Assembly: GCF_018324205.1 (NCBI RefSeq)
Contig: NZ_AP023356.1
Location: 5,252,001 to 5,316,000 of the forward strand
Direction: 5' to 3'
From: Actinoplanes ianthinogenes
Lineage (GTDB): Bacteria > Actinomycetota > Actinomycetes > Mycobacteriales > Micromonosporaceae
Length of the DNA stretch: 64,000 nucleotides
The translations under genes were made by a program, and so were the position numbers. The notes below the pieces were generated by a model. The model searched no databases, was not told where the DNA came from, and saw nothing but the letters and a program-made list of their open reading frames with translations. The number at the start of each line of letters is the position of its first letter. The first letter of the stretch is position 1. Below are positions 7,511-16,900 of the stretch, one piece after another.

Positions 7511-8065
7511 ATGCATTTCCCGAACCCCGGCCTGCGGGCCGGCGCCCGGCTCCTCTGCGCCGCTATCGCCGTCGGCGTATCGCTCGGCCTCCTCGCGGCA
7601 CCGGCCGTGGCCGCCGACGAGCCGATCTGCCTGCGCGGACCGAACCCCACCGTCTACTACAAGATCACTAACGTGGCGACCGGGAAGTCGCTCAACGTCG
7701 CCCGCAAGTCCAGGGTGAGCGGCGCCTCCGTCATCCAGTGGACGTACGCCGGCGGCACCAACGAGCAATGGCGAGCCATTTGCGCGGCAAACTGGCAGTA
7801 CAAGCTCGTCGCCCGGCACAGCGGTCTGGTGCTCGACCTGGCCGCCACGGACGCCGTGCAGACGCACTACACCGGAGTCCTCAGCCAGAAGTGGGGCATC
7901 TCGCGAGTCGGCCAGGAAGGCGCTCTCGCGACGTTCCAGCTGTACAACCAGGGAGCAGGCACGGTCATCCAGGCAGCTGCCGACGGCATCGCTGTGAAGC
8001 CGGCTGATTCCGATGACAGCAACCGGCAGCAGTTGTGGACGTTCGAAGAGACCGGAGCGGTTTGA
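7511..8065 (+). CDS. Secreted ricin-type (RICIN/CBM13-like) lectin
   Basis: 184 residues. A signal peptide (hydrophobic stretch from about residue 16, cleavage near AVAADEP) is followed by a beta-trefoil of about 140 residues: YYKITNVATGKSLNVA, GASVIQWTYAGGTNEQWRAI, YKLVARHSGLVLDLA and QQLWTFEE, typical of RICIN_2 repeats with QxW motifs. No catalytic domain is attached, so it should bind carbohydrate outside the cell. The ATG at 7511 has GAGGTGA at proper spacing; an in-frame upstream ATG at 7442 lacks one and would spoil the signal peptide. Two palindromic operators precede it. The 150 bp after it (8066-8214) hold nothing recognisable. Confidence 0.88.
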   Translation: MHFPNPGLRAGARLLCAAIAVGVSLGLLAAPAVAADEPICLRGPNPTVYYKITNVATGKSLNVARKSRVSGASVIQWTYAGGTNEQWRAICAANWQYKLVARHSGLVLDLAATDAVQTHYTGVLSQKWGISRVGQEGALATFQLYNQGAGTVIQAAADGIAVKPADSDDSNRQQLWTFEETGAV

Positions 8066-8214
8066 GCTGCCGCCGTTCATCTGGCCGGTTCGGATTCCGG
8101 CGGTCGCGTTCAGGCAGGGTTCGCCGCCGGGGCTGACGGTGGCCGGGGCGTCGAAGCTGCCGGCGAGCCGGGTCTCGGGCCGGCCAGAGCAGGTGCCGCC
8201 GGAGCGGCTTCCGC

Positions 8215-8532
8215 TCAGGCCAGGGACCCGAAGAGTGCGGCTGCCGCCGCGAAGCCGAGCGCGCCACCATCCACAGCGGACTGCAACGTCACCGCGTCGC
8301 CGTCAGTCAAGCGGGTCGGTGGTTCACGCAGGGTGTGCTTGTCATCGTTGAGGCGGATCCGGACGAGGCGGTGCAGGGCACCCTCCGGGGTGAGGACTTT
8401 GTCGCGTAGGCCCGGATGTCGGCTGTCCAGGTCGTCGAGGAGGTCGTGGAAGGTGGTGCCGGCGCCTTCGACGGTGCGCCGGCCGCCGGCGCAGACCCGC
8501 AGGGCGGTGGGCAGGTGCACAGTGATGGGCAT
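8215..8532 (-). CDS. MoaD/ThiS-like beta-grasp sulfur-carrier protein with C-terminal extension
   Basis: 105 residues with the beta-grasp pattern of MoaD/ThiS/CysO: MPITVHLPTALRVCAGG, then DLLDDLDSRHPGLRDKV, RLVRIRLND and LTDGDAVTLQSAVDGG. Sulfur carriers normally end in the diglycine that is adenylated and thiocarboxylated. Here Gly89-Gly90 is followed by 15 more residues (ALGFAAAAALFGSLA), so a protease would have to expose it, as known for some JAMM-processed carriers. It is the last gene of the lanthipeptide minus-strand series, 10 bp after the preceding gene. No E1-like or JAMM gene is visible. Its involvement in peptide modification is uncertain. Confidence 0.7.
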   Translation of the reverse strand: MPITVHLPTALRVCAGGRRTVEGAGTTFHDLLDDLDSRHPGLRDKVLTPEGALHRLVRIRLNDDKHTLREPPTRLTDGDAVTLQSAVDGGALGFAAAAALFGSLA

Positions 8533-8542
8533 AGCGGTCCAA

Positions 8543-9277
8543 TCAGGTGTCGTAGGCGACTTCCCCGCTCATGACAGCGGCCGTGAAGCCCGGTTCGGTC
8601 ATCTCCGCGAGGGCCCAGGCGAAGCTGACGGTCAGGCGTAACCGGATGCGGGTTTGTAGGTGCGGATCGGCGCCGGTGGGCAGGATGCCCAGGCCACCGT
8701 CGGGTTGTTGCTGCGAGATCAGCAGTGCGGTCGCGGTGGTGGTGAGGGGGTGTTCGTTCAGCGCCAGGTAGCCGATCGCCCGGATCAGTGCCGGGAGCAG
8801 GGCGAGGTCGCGGTGCTGGGCGGCCAGGGCGAGGGCGACCGGCAGGGCGGTGGACCAGCCGGCGCGGTCGCGGGTTGCCATCGTCGTGGTGGTGCATCCC
8901 CACAGGGAGTCCAGGGCGGCGCGTTCGGCGAGTCCGGCCAGGGCCTGCGGGTCGGCGCGCAGCAGTCCCAGCGCCCAGGCCGGCATGTCGTCCGGACCCG
9001 CCGGGGCGGTGGTGTCGGGGAACGGCTGGCGCCGCCCGGTGGCCAGCCGGCGCAGGGGTTCGTCGGCGCCGGCGAACGCGAGCGTGGGCAGGGGGTCGCC
9101 GGTCGGGCGGCGGGCGCGTAGCTCCGGGCACATCAGTTCGCAGATCGCCAGGCCGGCGCGCCGGCTGACGGCGGCGGCCGGCCCGTGCGCGGACACCGCG
9201 GCGGTGGGCAGGCGGTGCAGGAACCCATGTGCGCGGGTGAGCGCCGCGCCGGCGCGTTCAGTGAGGTTCACTGCCAT
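8543..9277 (-). CDS. Helical-repeat protein of unknown function in lanthipeptide operon
   Basis: 244 residues, Ala/Leu-rich and helical, with short motifs (LWGCTTTTMATRDRAGW, QQQPDGGLGILP) that recall alpha/alpha toroid proteins such as prenyltransferase/cyclase-like repeats. I do not recognise a catalytic centre. It overlaps the end of the preceding gene by 20 bp, so it is in the same operon. The partner gene at 9258-10283 has a similar composition and may be a distant relative. A chaperone, immunity or tailoring role is possible. Confidence 0.75.
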   Translation of the reverse strand: MAVNLTERAGAALTRAHGFLHRLPTAAVSAHGPAAAVSRRAGLAICELMCPELRARRPTGDPLPTLAFAGADEPLRRLATGRRQPFPDTTAPAGPDDMPAWALGLLRADPQALAGLAERAALDSLWGCTTTTMATRDRAGWSTALPVALALAAQHRDLALLPALIRAIGYLALNEHPLTTTATALLISQQQPDGGLGILPTGADPHLQTRIRLRLTVSFAWALAEMTEPGFTAAVMSGEVAYDT

Positions 9278-10283
9278 ATTTCCGCTCCCGTTCCGCCGCC
9301 GCGAGGGCCGCGACGACCGTGGTGTGATAGCAGGTGCCGAAGGTGTAGGCGTCTGCCTTGTCGCCGTCGACCCCGTCGCGGGTGCTCTGGCGGTACAGCG
9401 GTCCGGGGATCTGCCCGCCGTCGCGCTGGGCGTCGGCCAGGCGCCGCCAGCCGTGCCGGACCAGCTCGTGCTCGCCCATGCCGACCAGCTGGGCGCAGAG
9501 CATCAGTTCGGCGCTCAGGTCGAGGTCGTTGCGGGCCAGGTAGATGCCGAGCAGGGTGCCGATCAGGCCGCGCAGCCGGGCCAGGCCGGCGGGGTCACCG
9601 ACGAACGGGGCGCGGCGGCCGAAGTCGCTGAGGTAGAACAGGATGTGCGTGATCGCGTACGCCTCGGTGTCGCTGACGTACAGCGGGTCGGCGCGGTGGG
9701 CGAGCATGGTGCGCGAGTACAGCTGCTTGAGGTCCGGCAGGGTGCTGGTGAATCCGCCCAGGTCCAGGGCGTAGCGCAGCTCCAGGGCGGCGAACGGTTG
9801 CCGGCCCAGGTTGGTCAGGTCGCCGCATCCGGTGTCGAGCAGGGTCTGTACGGCGTCGTTGAGCTCGTGGACCGGGCGGCCGAACTCCGACAGCAGCGCC
9901 AGCAGCCAGACCCGGTAGGTGAAGACCGGGTCGGTGCGGTACAGGCCGGCGACGAAGTCCGGTTCCGCGGTGATGGCCTGCGCGGCGTCCAGGCACTGCT
10001 CGGTGACCCGGCGGGTGAGCGGCCCGGCGGGCAGCCGCCGGCACAGCACCAGCAGTTCCAGCACGGTGGTGCCGGGGAACGGGCGGGCCCGGAGGTGCTG
10101 CTCCCAGCGGTGCGGGTCGAGCCAGCCGAGGTTGCCCGACAGCCAGGTCAGCGCCTGGTCGAGGATCACCGCCGGGGCCTGGCCGCGAGGGGTGGCGGGC
10201 AGTTCCGGGATCAGCGCGGGCCAGGCGGGCAGGCCGATGACCTGCCCGCGCAGACTGCTGTCCGGCATGCTCAGCTCGCTCAT
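9258..10283 (-). CDS. DUF6895-like helical protein in the LanV position
   Basis: 341 residues, predicted all-helical, with conserved-looking stretches AYAITHILFYLSDFGRR and DAYTFGTCYHTTVVAALAAA. These resemble the DUF6895 family often seen near RiPP genes (from memory, not searched). The start at 10283 lies 2 bp after the permease stop; the longer upstream frame overlaps the permease. The gene order lanA-B-C-D-T-U then this gene matches the microbisporicin and planosporicin A-B-C-D-T-U-V operons as I recall them, so it occupies the V position. Function unknown; no membrane segments. Confidence 0.75.
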   Translation of the reverse strand: MSELSMPDSSLRGQVIGLPAWPALIPELPATPRGQAPAVILDQALTWLSGNLGWLDPHRWEQHLRARPFPGTTVLELLVLCRRLPAGPLTRRVTEQCLDAAQAITAEPDFVAGLYRTDPVFTYRVWLLALLSEFGRPVHELNDAVQTLLDTGCGDLTNLGRQPFAALELRYALDLGGFTSTLPDLKQLYSRTMLAHRADPLYVSDTEAYAITHILFYLSDFGRRAPFVGDPAGLARLRGLIGTLLGIYLARNDLDLSAELMLCAQLVGMGEHELVRHGWRRLADAQRDGGQIPGPLYRQSTRDGVDGDKADAYTFGTCYHTTVVAALAAAERERKYGSEPH

Positions 10284-10285
10284 GG

Positions 10286-11077
10286 TCAGCTCCCGACTCG
10301 GGCGCGCAGGACGGTGCCCGCGATAGCCAACAGTGCGCCCAGCACGACGAGGTCCAGCCATACCGGAAGCCCGGAGGGGGTGGCCAGCAGCGCGTGCCGG
10401 GCGAGGTCCACCGCGTACGTCATGGGGTTGATCGCCATCGCGGTCGCCAGCCAGGACGGCACCTGATCGGGGTTGAACACCGACCCGGACAGGAACAGCA
10501 GCGGGTACATGCCCATCTGGACCGCGGCCTGCAAGGTCTGCACCGAGGCGATCACCGTGGCCAGCAGCAGGCCGATGACGCTGAACACCGCGGCGGTCGC
10601 CGCGTACACGCCGACGCCGGCGGCGAACGAGAGCACGCTCAGCGGCAGGTCGAGCAGCGGTGCGACGGCCAGCATGACGGCGCTCTGCGCGGCCATCAGC
10701 GCGACCGTGGCGGCGACCTTGCCCAGCGGCAGGCAGATCCGCGGCACCGGGGCGACCAGCATCTCGCGCAGCACCCCGTAGTCGCGATCCCAGGCGTAGG
10801 TGAGCCCGGAGCTGATCCCGACGGTCACCACCTGCACCGCGATGATCCCGGGATAGACGTACGCGCTGAACGCGACACCGTCGACCGGGGCGATCATGCC
10901 GTCGAACCCGACCGCGTAGACCAGCACGAAGAACAGGATCTGGACGGCCTGGGCGGCCAGCACGCCGGGGTGGCGCACCTGCCGGAACAGGTCGCGCTGG
11001 GCGATGATCAGGATGGCGCGGGCGCTGGTGACCAGCGCGGCTTCGCCGGCGGGGGCGACCGCCGTGGTCGTGACCAT
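10286..11077 (-). CDS. ABC-2 type permease, lanthipeptide export (LanU position)
   Basis: A 263-residue membrane protein with six hydrophobic segments and the ABC-2 permease pattern of the DrrB/daunorubicin-resistance type: YVYPGIIAVQVVTVGISSG, DRDYGVLREMLVAPVPR, LLFLSGSVFNPDQVPSWL and NPMTYAVDLAR. The start overlaps the ATPase stop as TGATG. With the ATPase encoded just upstream it forms an exporter, probably of the modified lanthipeptide. It lacks an N-terminal peptidase domain, so leader removal must happen elsewhere. Confidence 0.9.
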   Translation of the reverse strand: MVTTTAVAPAGEAALVTSARAILIIAQRDLFRQVRHPGVLAAQAVQILFFVLVYAVGFDGMIAPVDGVAFSAYVYPGIIAVQVVTVGISSGLTYAWDRDYGVLREMLVAPVPRICLPLGKVAATVALMAAQSAVMLAVAPLLDLPLSVLSFAAGVGVYAATAAVFSVIGLLLATVIASVQTLQAAVQMGMYPLLFLSGSVFNPDQVPSWLATAMAINPMTYAVDLARHALLATPSGLPVWLDLVVLGALLAIAGTVLRARVGS

Positions 11078-12000
11078 CACAGCCTCACTTCCGCGCCGGC
11101 GGCGCTGAGCGCGAGAAAGACGTCGTCCAGGGAGGGGTGCTGCACCGACACCGACAGCACCGGCACGGTGAGCGCGGCGATGATCGCGGCGATCCGGCGT
11201 TCCGGCTCGGCGCAGGGCACGGCTATCCCGCCGCCGTGCGGCACGGCGTCGAAACCGGCCGCGGTCAGCGTGGTCAGCGCCAGCGTGTCGTCGCCGGTGG
11301 ACAGCAAAACCCGCGAAGAGCCAAGACCCGCTTTCAGTACGGCCGGGGAGCCCTGTTCGACCACCGTGCCGCCGTCGACGATCACCACGTCGTCGGCGTA
11401 CTCGGCCTCGTCGAGATAGTGCGTCGAGTACAGGATGGTGGTGCCCGCCTCGGCCCGCAGCCGGCGCAGGTCGTCCCACACCTGCCGGCGGGCCTGCGGG
11501 TCCAGGGCGGTGGTCGGCTCGTCCAGGATCAGCAGGCTGGGCTGGTGCACCAGGGCCCGGATGATCTCCACCCGGCGGGACAGGCCGCCGGAGAGCGCGC
11601 TGACCGGGTCGCCCGCGCGGTGCGCGAGGCCGAACTGCTCCAGCAGCCGGGTGATGGCCTGTCGGGCGTCGGGGCGGGACAGGCCGAACAGGCGGGCGTG
11701 GAACCACAGGTTCTGCCACACGCTCAGGTCCTGGTCCAGGGTGCGTTCCTGGAAGACCAGGCCGAGCCGGCGCCGGGCCAGGGCCGGCTGCTGCCGTACG
11801 TCGTGCCCGAAGATGGTGATGCTGCCCGCGGCCGGCGTCAGCGCGGTGGACAGCGCCTGCAGCAGGCTGGACTTGCCGGCGCCGTTGGGCCCGAGCAGCG
11901 CGGTGATGCGCCCGGGTGCGGAGCGCAGGCTGATCCCGTCGACGGCCACCACCTCGCCGTAGGTGACCCGCAGGGTGTCGATGTCGAAGGCGGCGGTCAC
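11077..12000 (-). CDS. ABC transporter ATP-binding protein, lanthipeptide export (LanT position)
   Basis: 307 residues. Walker A GPNGAGKSS near residue 36, signature LSGGLSRRVEI, Walker B LLILDEPTTALDP and the H-loop STHYLDEAE. A C-terminal extension of about 90 residues is typical of DrrA-like ATPases. The start overlaps the flavoprotein stop as ATGA and the stop overlaps the permease start, so B-C-D-T-U are translationally coupled. Powers export by the 10286-11077 permease. Confidence 0.92.
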   Translation of the reverse strand: MTAAFDIDTLRVTYGEVVAVDGISLRSAPGRITALLGPNGAGKSSLLQALSTALTPAAGSITIFGHDVRQQPALARRRLGLVFQERTLDQDLSVWQNLWFHARLFGLSRPDARQAITRLLEQFGLAHRAGDPVSALSGGLSRRVEIIRALVHQPSLLILDEPTTALDPQARRQVWDDLRRLRAEAGTTILYSTHYLDEAEYADDVVIVDGGTVVEQGSPAVLKAGLGSSRVLLSTGDDTLALTTLTAAGFDAVPHGGGIAVPCAEPERRIAAIIAALTVPVLSVSVQHPSLDDVFLALSAAGAEVRL

Positions 12001-12545
12001 GCGGTCACCCCGCCCAGCAGCTGGACCAGTGATTCCGGCGGGGGAGTGGTCAGCCCGGCCACGATCGACCGGCTGGCCACCTCGTACGTGCTGCCCGGCA
12101 GCGGCTCGACGACCCGGTGACCGTCACCGCGCAGCGTGTCGACGTTGCGGCGTACTGCCGGGCGCCGCCACATCACCTCGTTCATCGCCGGGACCAGGGT
12201 GATCGGGGCGTCGGTGGCCAGCAGGGTGGTGGCCAGCAGGTTCGGCGCCAGGCCGTGCGCCAGGCAGCCGAGCAGGTGCGCGGTGGCGGGCAGCACGACG
12301 ATCTGCTCGGCCCACCGGCCCAGGGCGACGTGCCCGCGGCCGTGGTCGTCGTCGGTGTAGACGGCGTCGCAGATCAGTTTCAGGGTGGCCGGCGGCGTGA
12401 ACTGCTGCGCGGTGTGGGTGAGGACGGCGACCAGTTGCTGGACGCCGGCGACGCGCAGGGCGTGCAGGTACGCGGGCAGGTTCAGCGCGGCGACCGATCC
12501 GCTGACCCCGATGAGCAGCCGCTGCGGCAGCGTGACCGCGGACAT
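11997..12545 (-). CDS. lanD: LanD-type flavoprotein cysteine decarboxylase
   Basis: 182 residues of the HFCD flavoprotein family (EpiD/MrsD/Dfp): LLIGVSGSVAALNLPAYL binds FMN, VVLPATAHLLGCLAHGLAPNL carries the conserved ATAN-like loop, and APITLVPAMNEVMW contains the PxMN signature. EpiD-type enzymes oxidatively decarboxylate the C-terminal Cys of the precursor to an enethiol that closes the S-aminovinyl-cysteine ring. The precursor here ends in Cys-Cys, exactly as required. The gene is coupled to both neighbours (TGATG with lanC, ATGA with the ATPase). Confidence 0.93.
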   Translation of the reverse strand: MSAVTLPQRLLIGVSGSVAALNLPAYLHALRVAGVQQLVAVLTHTAQQFTPPATLKLICDAVYTDDDHGRGHVALGRWAEQIVVLPATAHLLGCLAHGLAPNLLATTLLATDAPITLVPAMNEVMWRRPAVRRNVDTLRGDGHRVVEPLPGSTYEVASRSIVAGLTTPPPESLVQLLGGVTA

Positions 12546-13939
12546 CAGCTCAGCGCCAGGCAGCGGTCCCAGGCACGGTCGGTGCCCGGGATGTCACCGG
12601 TGAACGGCAGCAGGGTGCAGGCCACCCCGGCGGCGCCCTCCAGGGCGCCGGCCACGTTCAGCGACCGGTAACCGGTGGCGTCCTGCCAGCCGCGCGGCGA
12701 GTCGGGCACCAGGTGCGCGAAGCCGAACGGTGCCTGCGGGTCCAGGAACTCCAGCGTCCGGCGGGCGACGCGGGCGGCGCCGGTGAGCAGCCCGGGGTCA
12801 CCCGAGGCAGTGCCTACGCGCCACAGCACCTGCGCGAACCCGGCCGAGCCGTGGCACACCGTCGGGCCGTCGAGATGCCAGCGCTGCTCGGGCCGGGCCA
12901 GTGCCGCGTGCAGCGCCGCGACGGCGGCCTGCCGCCAGCTGTCGACGGCGTAGACGTCGCCGGCCAGGTACAGGGCGCTGGCCACGCCGGGGGCGCCGTA
13001 GCACCAGGCCGTCCTGGTGAACGCCGTGCCGGGCCGGTCGGCGGCGACCTGCTCGTCCCAGGAGACCCGGCACGGCCAGTACGCGCCGTGCTCGTCGGTC
13101 AGCGTCCAGCCGGTGAACCAGGTGGCGATGCGCTCGACGGCGGCGCGCTGGCCGGGAACCTCGTGGCCGCGGCGGGCGGCGAGCGCCAGCAGGGTCAGCG
13201 GCCCGGCGGCGCCGTGCGCCAGTCCCAGGTTGAAGTCGCCGCGTGGGTAGGTCTCCTGGTCCTGCTTGATCGGTTGCAGGTCGGCGGGGACCCACCAGCC
13301 GGGCGTCTCGACGCCGTCGACCGTGATCGGCTCGCTGAGCCGGACCAGGTGGCGCAGCGTGCGGTCCAGGGCCCGCCGTGCGGTGGGAGAGTCCTCGGCC
13401 GGGTCGTCGACCACGTCCAGCAGCAGCCGGCCGGTCCCGGACATCCCGTTGATCACGTCGTAGGCGGCCCAGGGCACGCCGTGGTCGGTGCGGGCGGCGA
13501 ACTCGTCGAGGCGGCGCTGCTGGTCGGTGGCGAGCCAGCCGGCCAGGTTGCGGCGCAGCGTCGCATACTGCCCGCTGCCGGTGGCGGCGGCGCAGCTCTG
13601 TGCGGCGGTCAGCAGCGCGGCGGGCCCGGCGTGCAGGCCCCGTGCCGGGGACGAGGACATCAGCTGCGCGGCCCGCTGCACGTGCCGGTGCGCGACCGAC
13701 AACCATCGGGCGTCGGTGCGGGCCAGTTCGGCGTAGAGCAGCGCGACGCCGGGCAGGCCGTTGGACAGGGTCAGCGGCCCCCACAGCGACGCGTTGAAAA
13801 TCGGTTCCCGGTTGCCGTCGTCATCGGCGATCGCGGCCACGGTGTCCGGGTCGGCCAGCCGGTCGGCCACCAGCAGCACCGCCTCACGGGCCCGGGGCAG
13901 CACCGTCACCGGCGGGGTGGGCAGGTCGGTGACGGTCAT
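12545..13939 (-). CDS. lanC: Lanthionine cyclase LanC
   Basis: 464 residues, the double-barrel LanC cyclase. Zinc ligands are visible as TAWCYGAPG (Cys about 312) and TVCHGSAGF (Cys-His about 360-361), with the repeated glycine-rich motifs LGLAHGAAGPLTLL and FNLGLAHG. It adds Cys thiols to dehydrated Ser/Thr in the precursor to form lanthionine and methyllanthionine. The start overlaps the lanB stop as ATGA. Length is normal for the family. Confidence 0.95.
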   Translation of the reverse strand: MTVTDLPTPPVTVLPRAREAVLLVADRLADPDTVAAIADDDGNREPIFNASLWGPLTLSNGLPGVALLYAELARTDARWLSVAHRHVQRAAQLMSSSPARGLHAGPAALLTAAQSCAAATGSGQYATLRRNLAGWLATDQQRRLDEFAARTDHGVPWAAYDVINGMSGTGRLLLDVVDDPAEDSPTARRALDRTLRHLVRLSEPITVDGVETPGWWVPADLQPIKQDQETYPRGDFNLGLAHGAAGPLTLLALAARRGHEVPGQRAAVERIATWFTGWTLTDEHGAYWPCRVSWDEQVAADRPGTAFTRTAWCYGAPGVASALYLAGDVYAVDSWRQAAVAALHAALARPEQRWHLDGPTVCHGSAGFAQVLWRVGTASGDPGLLTGAARVARRTLEFLDPQAPFGFAHLVPDSPRGWQDATGYRSLNVAGALEGAAGVACTLLPFTGDIPGTDRAWDRCLALS

Positions 13940-16900
13940 CGGGTGTGCCTCCTGCGGGCGTGGTTGTCCTGCACGGCGCCCCGGGCGATGCCGAGGATCT
14001 CCTGCTCGCGGGCGGAGTCACCGCCGATGAGCCGGTTGCATGTCATGTGCAGCAGGCTGCCGGCGACGCGGGCCTGCGGAGTGCGTGACGCGGTGTCCCG
14101 CAGCCGTTGCGCGAACGCCCGGACCGCTTCGTCGCGCTGGTGCAGCACCCGCAGCACGCTCTGCCCGGCCGGCTCACCGGCGAGGGCGGTGAACCCGCTG
14201 TCCGGGTCGACCCGCTGGCGCCACCAGCCGGCCCGTTTGCGGAACGCGTCGGGCAGGTCGCGCCGGGACCCGGTGATGGACAGCCAGGCGGCGGCCGGGT
14301 CGTCGGCGTACTGCTCATCCACCCAGCGCGCGCCGGGCAGCGGCAGGCCGAACGCCTGCGCCAGCGCGGCCGTGGAGAACACGGTCAGCTCGTCCAGGGT
14401 GTACGGAAAATGTGGGTCCTTGGCCAGCCGCAGCAGGTTGATCGCCGCGGTGCTGTCCTGCTGGAAGATCAGTTCGGCGGCGTCGCGGGCCGCCGCGCCG
14501 CCGTAGCGTTCCAGTTCCGGGTCGAACTGGTCGAGGCGGTGCCCGCCGGCGATGCCGGCGTGCTGCCATTGGGCGAGCAGGTCACCGACCGCGGTGCCGG
14601 CCTGCGCCCACTGCGCCGACGGGGTGCCGTGCAGCCGGATCCGCAGGTGGTGGCCCTGACTGTCGGTGTAGCGGATGAAGAACCACCGGTCGGCGCCGTG
14701 CTGAGCGGCGGTCTGCACCAGGGCGGGCAGCTGCTCGCGCAGCAGGTCGTCCTGGCCGCGGCGGGTTCCGTACACCTGGAAGTAGAGCCATTCCCCGGTG
14801 GCCGGGCCGGGGGTGCGGTCACCGTCGAGGTGGGCCACGTGCCCGGGACGCGACGGCGGGGTGCGCCGGCGCGAGAGCGGCACGACGATCTCGACGGTGT
14901 GCCCGCCGGTGCCGTGGTCGAGCCAGCCCTCGTACTCCCCGGCGACCTCCTGGGCCACCAGACCGGCGTCCTTGCGGACCTCGTCGCGCAGCAGTTCGAG
15001 GTGCCAGGGGTTGCTCAGGTCCAGCACCAGCCGCTGGTCGGTGCTGACCACCATGACCCGGCGCGGCACGTCCCACGCCTGCCGCCACGCCTCGACGGCC
15101 GCGGCCCAGCGACCCGGGTCGTCGAGGTCGGCGCGCAGGGGGTCGACCCGCCAGGTCGCGGCCGCGATCACGGTACGCCCGTAGCGGACCCGGGGCAGGT
15201 ACGGCGCGTCGGCCATCGGCCCCCAGTTCCACGGCTCCCAGAGCCGCTGACCCTCCAGGCCGATCTCGTAGAGCAGCCGGGCGGCGTTGGGCGCCTGCAC
15301 GGCGGGGCTGACCATGCTGGGCAGCTGCGGGATGATCTCGCGGCCGGTCGGCAGGTGGATGGCGCACATCCGCTCGAGGGTCGCGGCGACGCCGATGTCG
15401 TCGAGGGCGATCTGTTCCACCCCGGGGGCGTCCGGCAGCCCGACGCTGATGCGCCGGCCGGTGTGCGCCGTGGTGTGCGCCAGGTTCGCCGCCCGGCTGG
15501 AACGCGGGGTGAACGCCAGGTCGGCGGTGATCGCCCCGGCGACGTGCTGCGGGCGACGCCGCTGCTCATCGGTCAGCTGCCGGCTGTCGGGCAGCAGGTC
15601 GGCGAACCGGGCCATGGTGGCGCCGGCGTGGTGCGAGCCGGGGCTGGGCGACAGTACGACGCGGAAGTCGTCACCGGCCAGCGAGTCCTGGGAGGCAGCC
15701 ACGACGTGCACGTACAGCTCGCAGGAGTTGGGCAGGTCGGCCGGGTCGGCGTCGTCGTGCAGCAGATCGCGGACGCTGTCCGGGTCCAGGACGATCTCGC
15801 GGCGGCGCTGCCGGATCGCCTCCGCGGCCAGCAGGGTGATCCGGCGGTTGCGGGCGATCGAGACCGGCTCGTCCGGCGGGTCGGCCGGGGCCTCGCTGGC
15901 CGGCCACTCGTACCCGGCCGGCGCGCCCAGCGACCGGTTGCCGTCGAGCAGTTCGAGCAGCGGCACCACCCGGTCGGCGCCGTAGCGCTCCAGGAACCGC
16001 ATGTGGTACGCCCGCAGCGGCCGCATCCCGAGCCGGGGCGCCGACATGCGCCAGAGCAGGTCGGCGGCCGACTCCACCTCGGCGCGCACCGCCTCGGGCA
16101 GGCGGAAGTCGGCGTCGATGGCCAGGTCGATGTGCAGCGGATTGGTGTGCTCCTGCAACCTTTCGGCGGCCTGGAGCAGTCCGGTGAGCGCGTCGCGGCC
16201 CGCGCCGACGGCCACCATGTCGTAGGCGCGGCGGCGCTGGTCGAACGCGCGCAGCGGCGCGGCGGCGGCCGGGGCGGCTCGCTCCAGCACGGTGATGACG
16301 TGCTCCAGCGGGTCGCCGCCGTCCAGCGGCGGCCGCAGCCCGGTCATCAGCACCTCTTGCTCGACCAGCGTGATGAGCAGTGCGTCGATGCGCTCGGCGG
16401 GCGCGGAGGAGAACTCGGCGGCCAGCGCGGCGCTCAGATCGGCGAACGGGATGAGCCGGCGCGCGCTCCGCACGGCGGCGTCGACGATCGGCGAGTTGCG
16501 AATCGACACCGAGGCGCGGCTGGTCTCGCCGGGCCGTACCCCGGGGGTCGACGGGACGTCCAGCACGATTCGGTCCCCGCGCCGCACCAGCGCCTGGTGC
16601 GCTTGCAGCGGCAGATACCGCAGGATCGCCGGGTCGGTCTCGAAGCGCCGGACCAGTTTCAGCAGCCAGCCCATGTCGGCGTGGGTGCGGGACCGGTGCC
16701 GCTCATGCCATTCGGCTTTCGCGGTGGTGTCGAAGCGTCCACTGGTGACGCCGGCGAACAGGCCGAACGGGGTGGGCCGGGTCCGCATCCGGATGTCGTA
16801 GCGCAGCACCGCCAGGGCCGCGCGGCGCAGCTGGGTGAGTTTGAGCGTGTCGGCCTGCCCGGCGGCGACCCGGTCCAGGACCGCGGTCAGCGTGGGAGTC

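Noticed and set aside
8215..8532. MoaD-like gene as a second RiPP precursor
   Set aside because: Beta-grasp pattern and diglycine fit a sulfur carrier; no leader/core layout.
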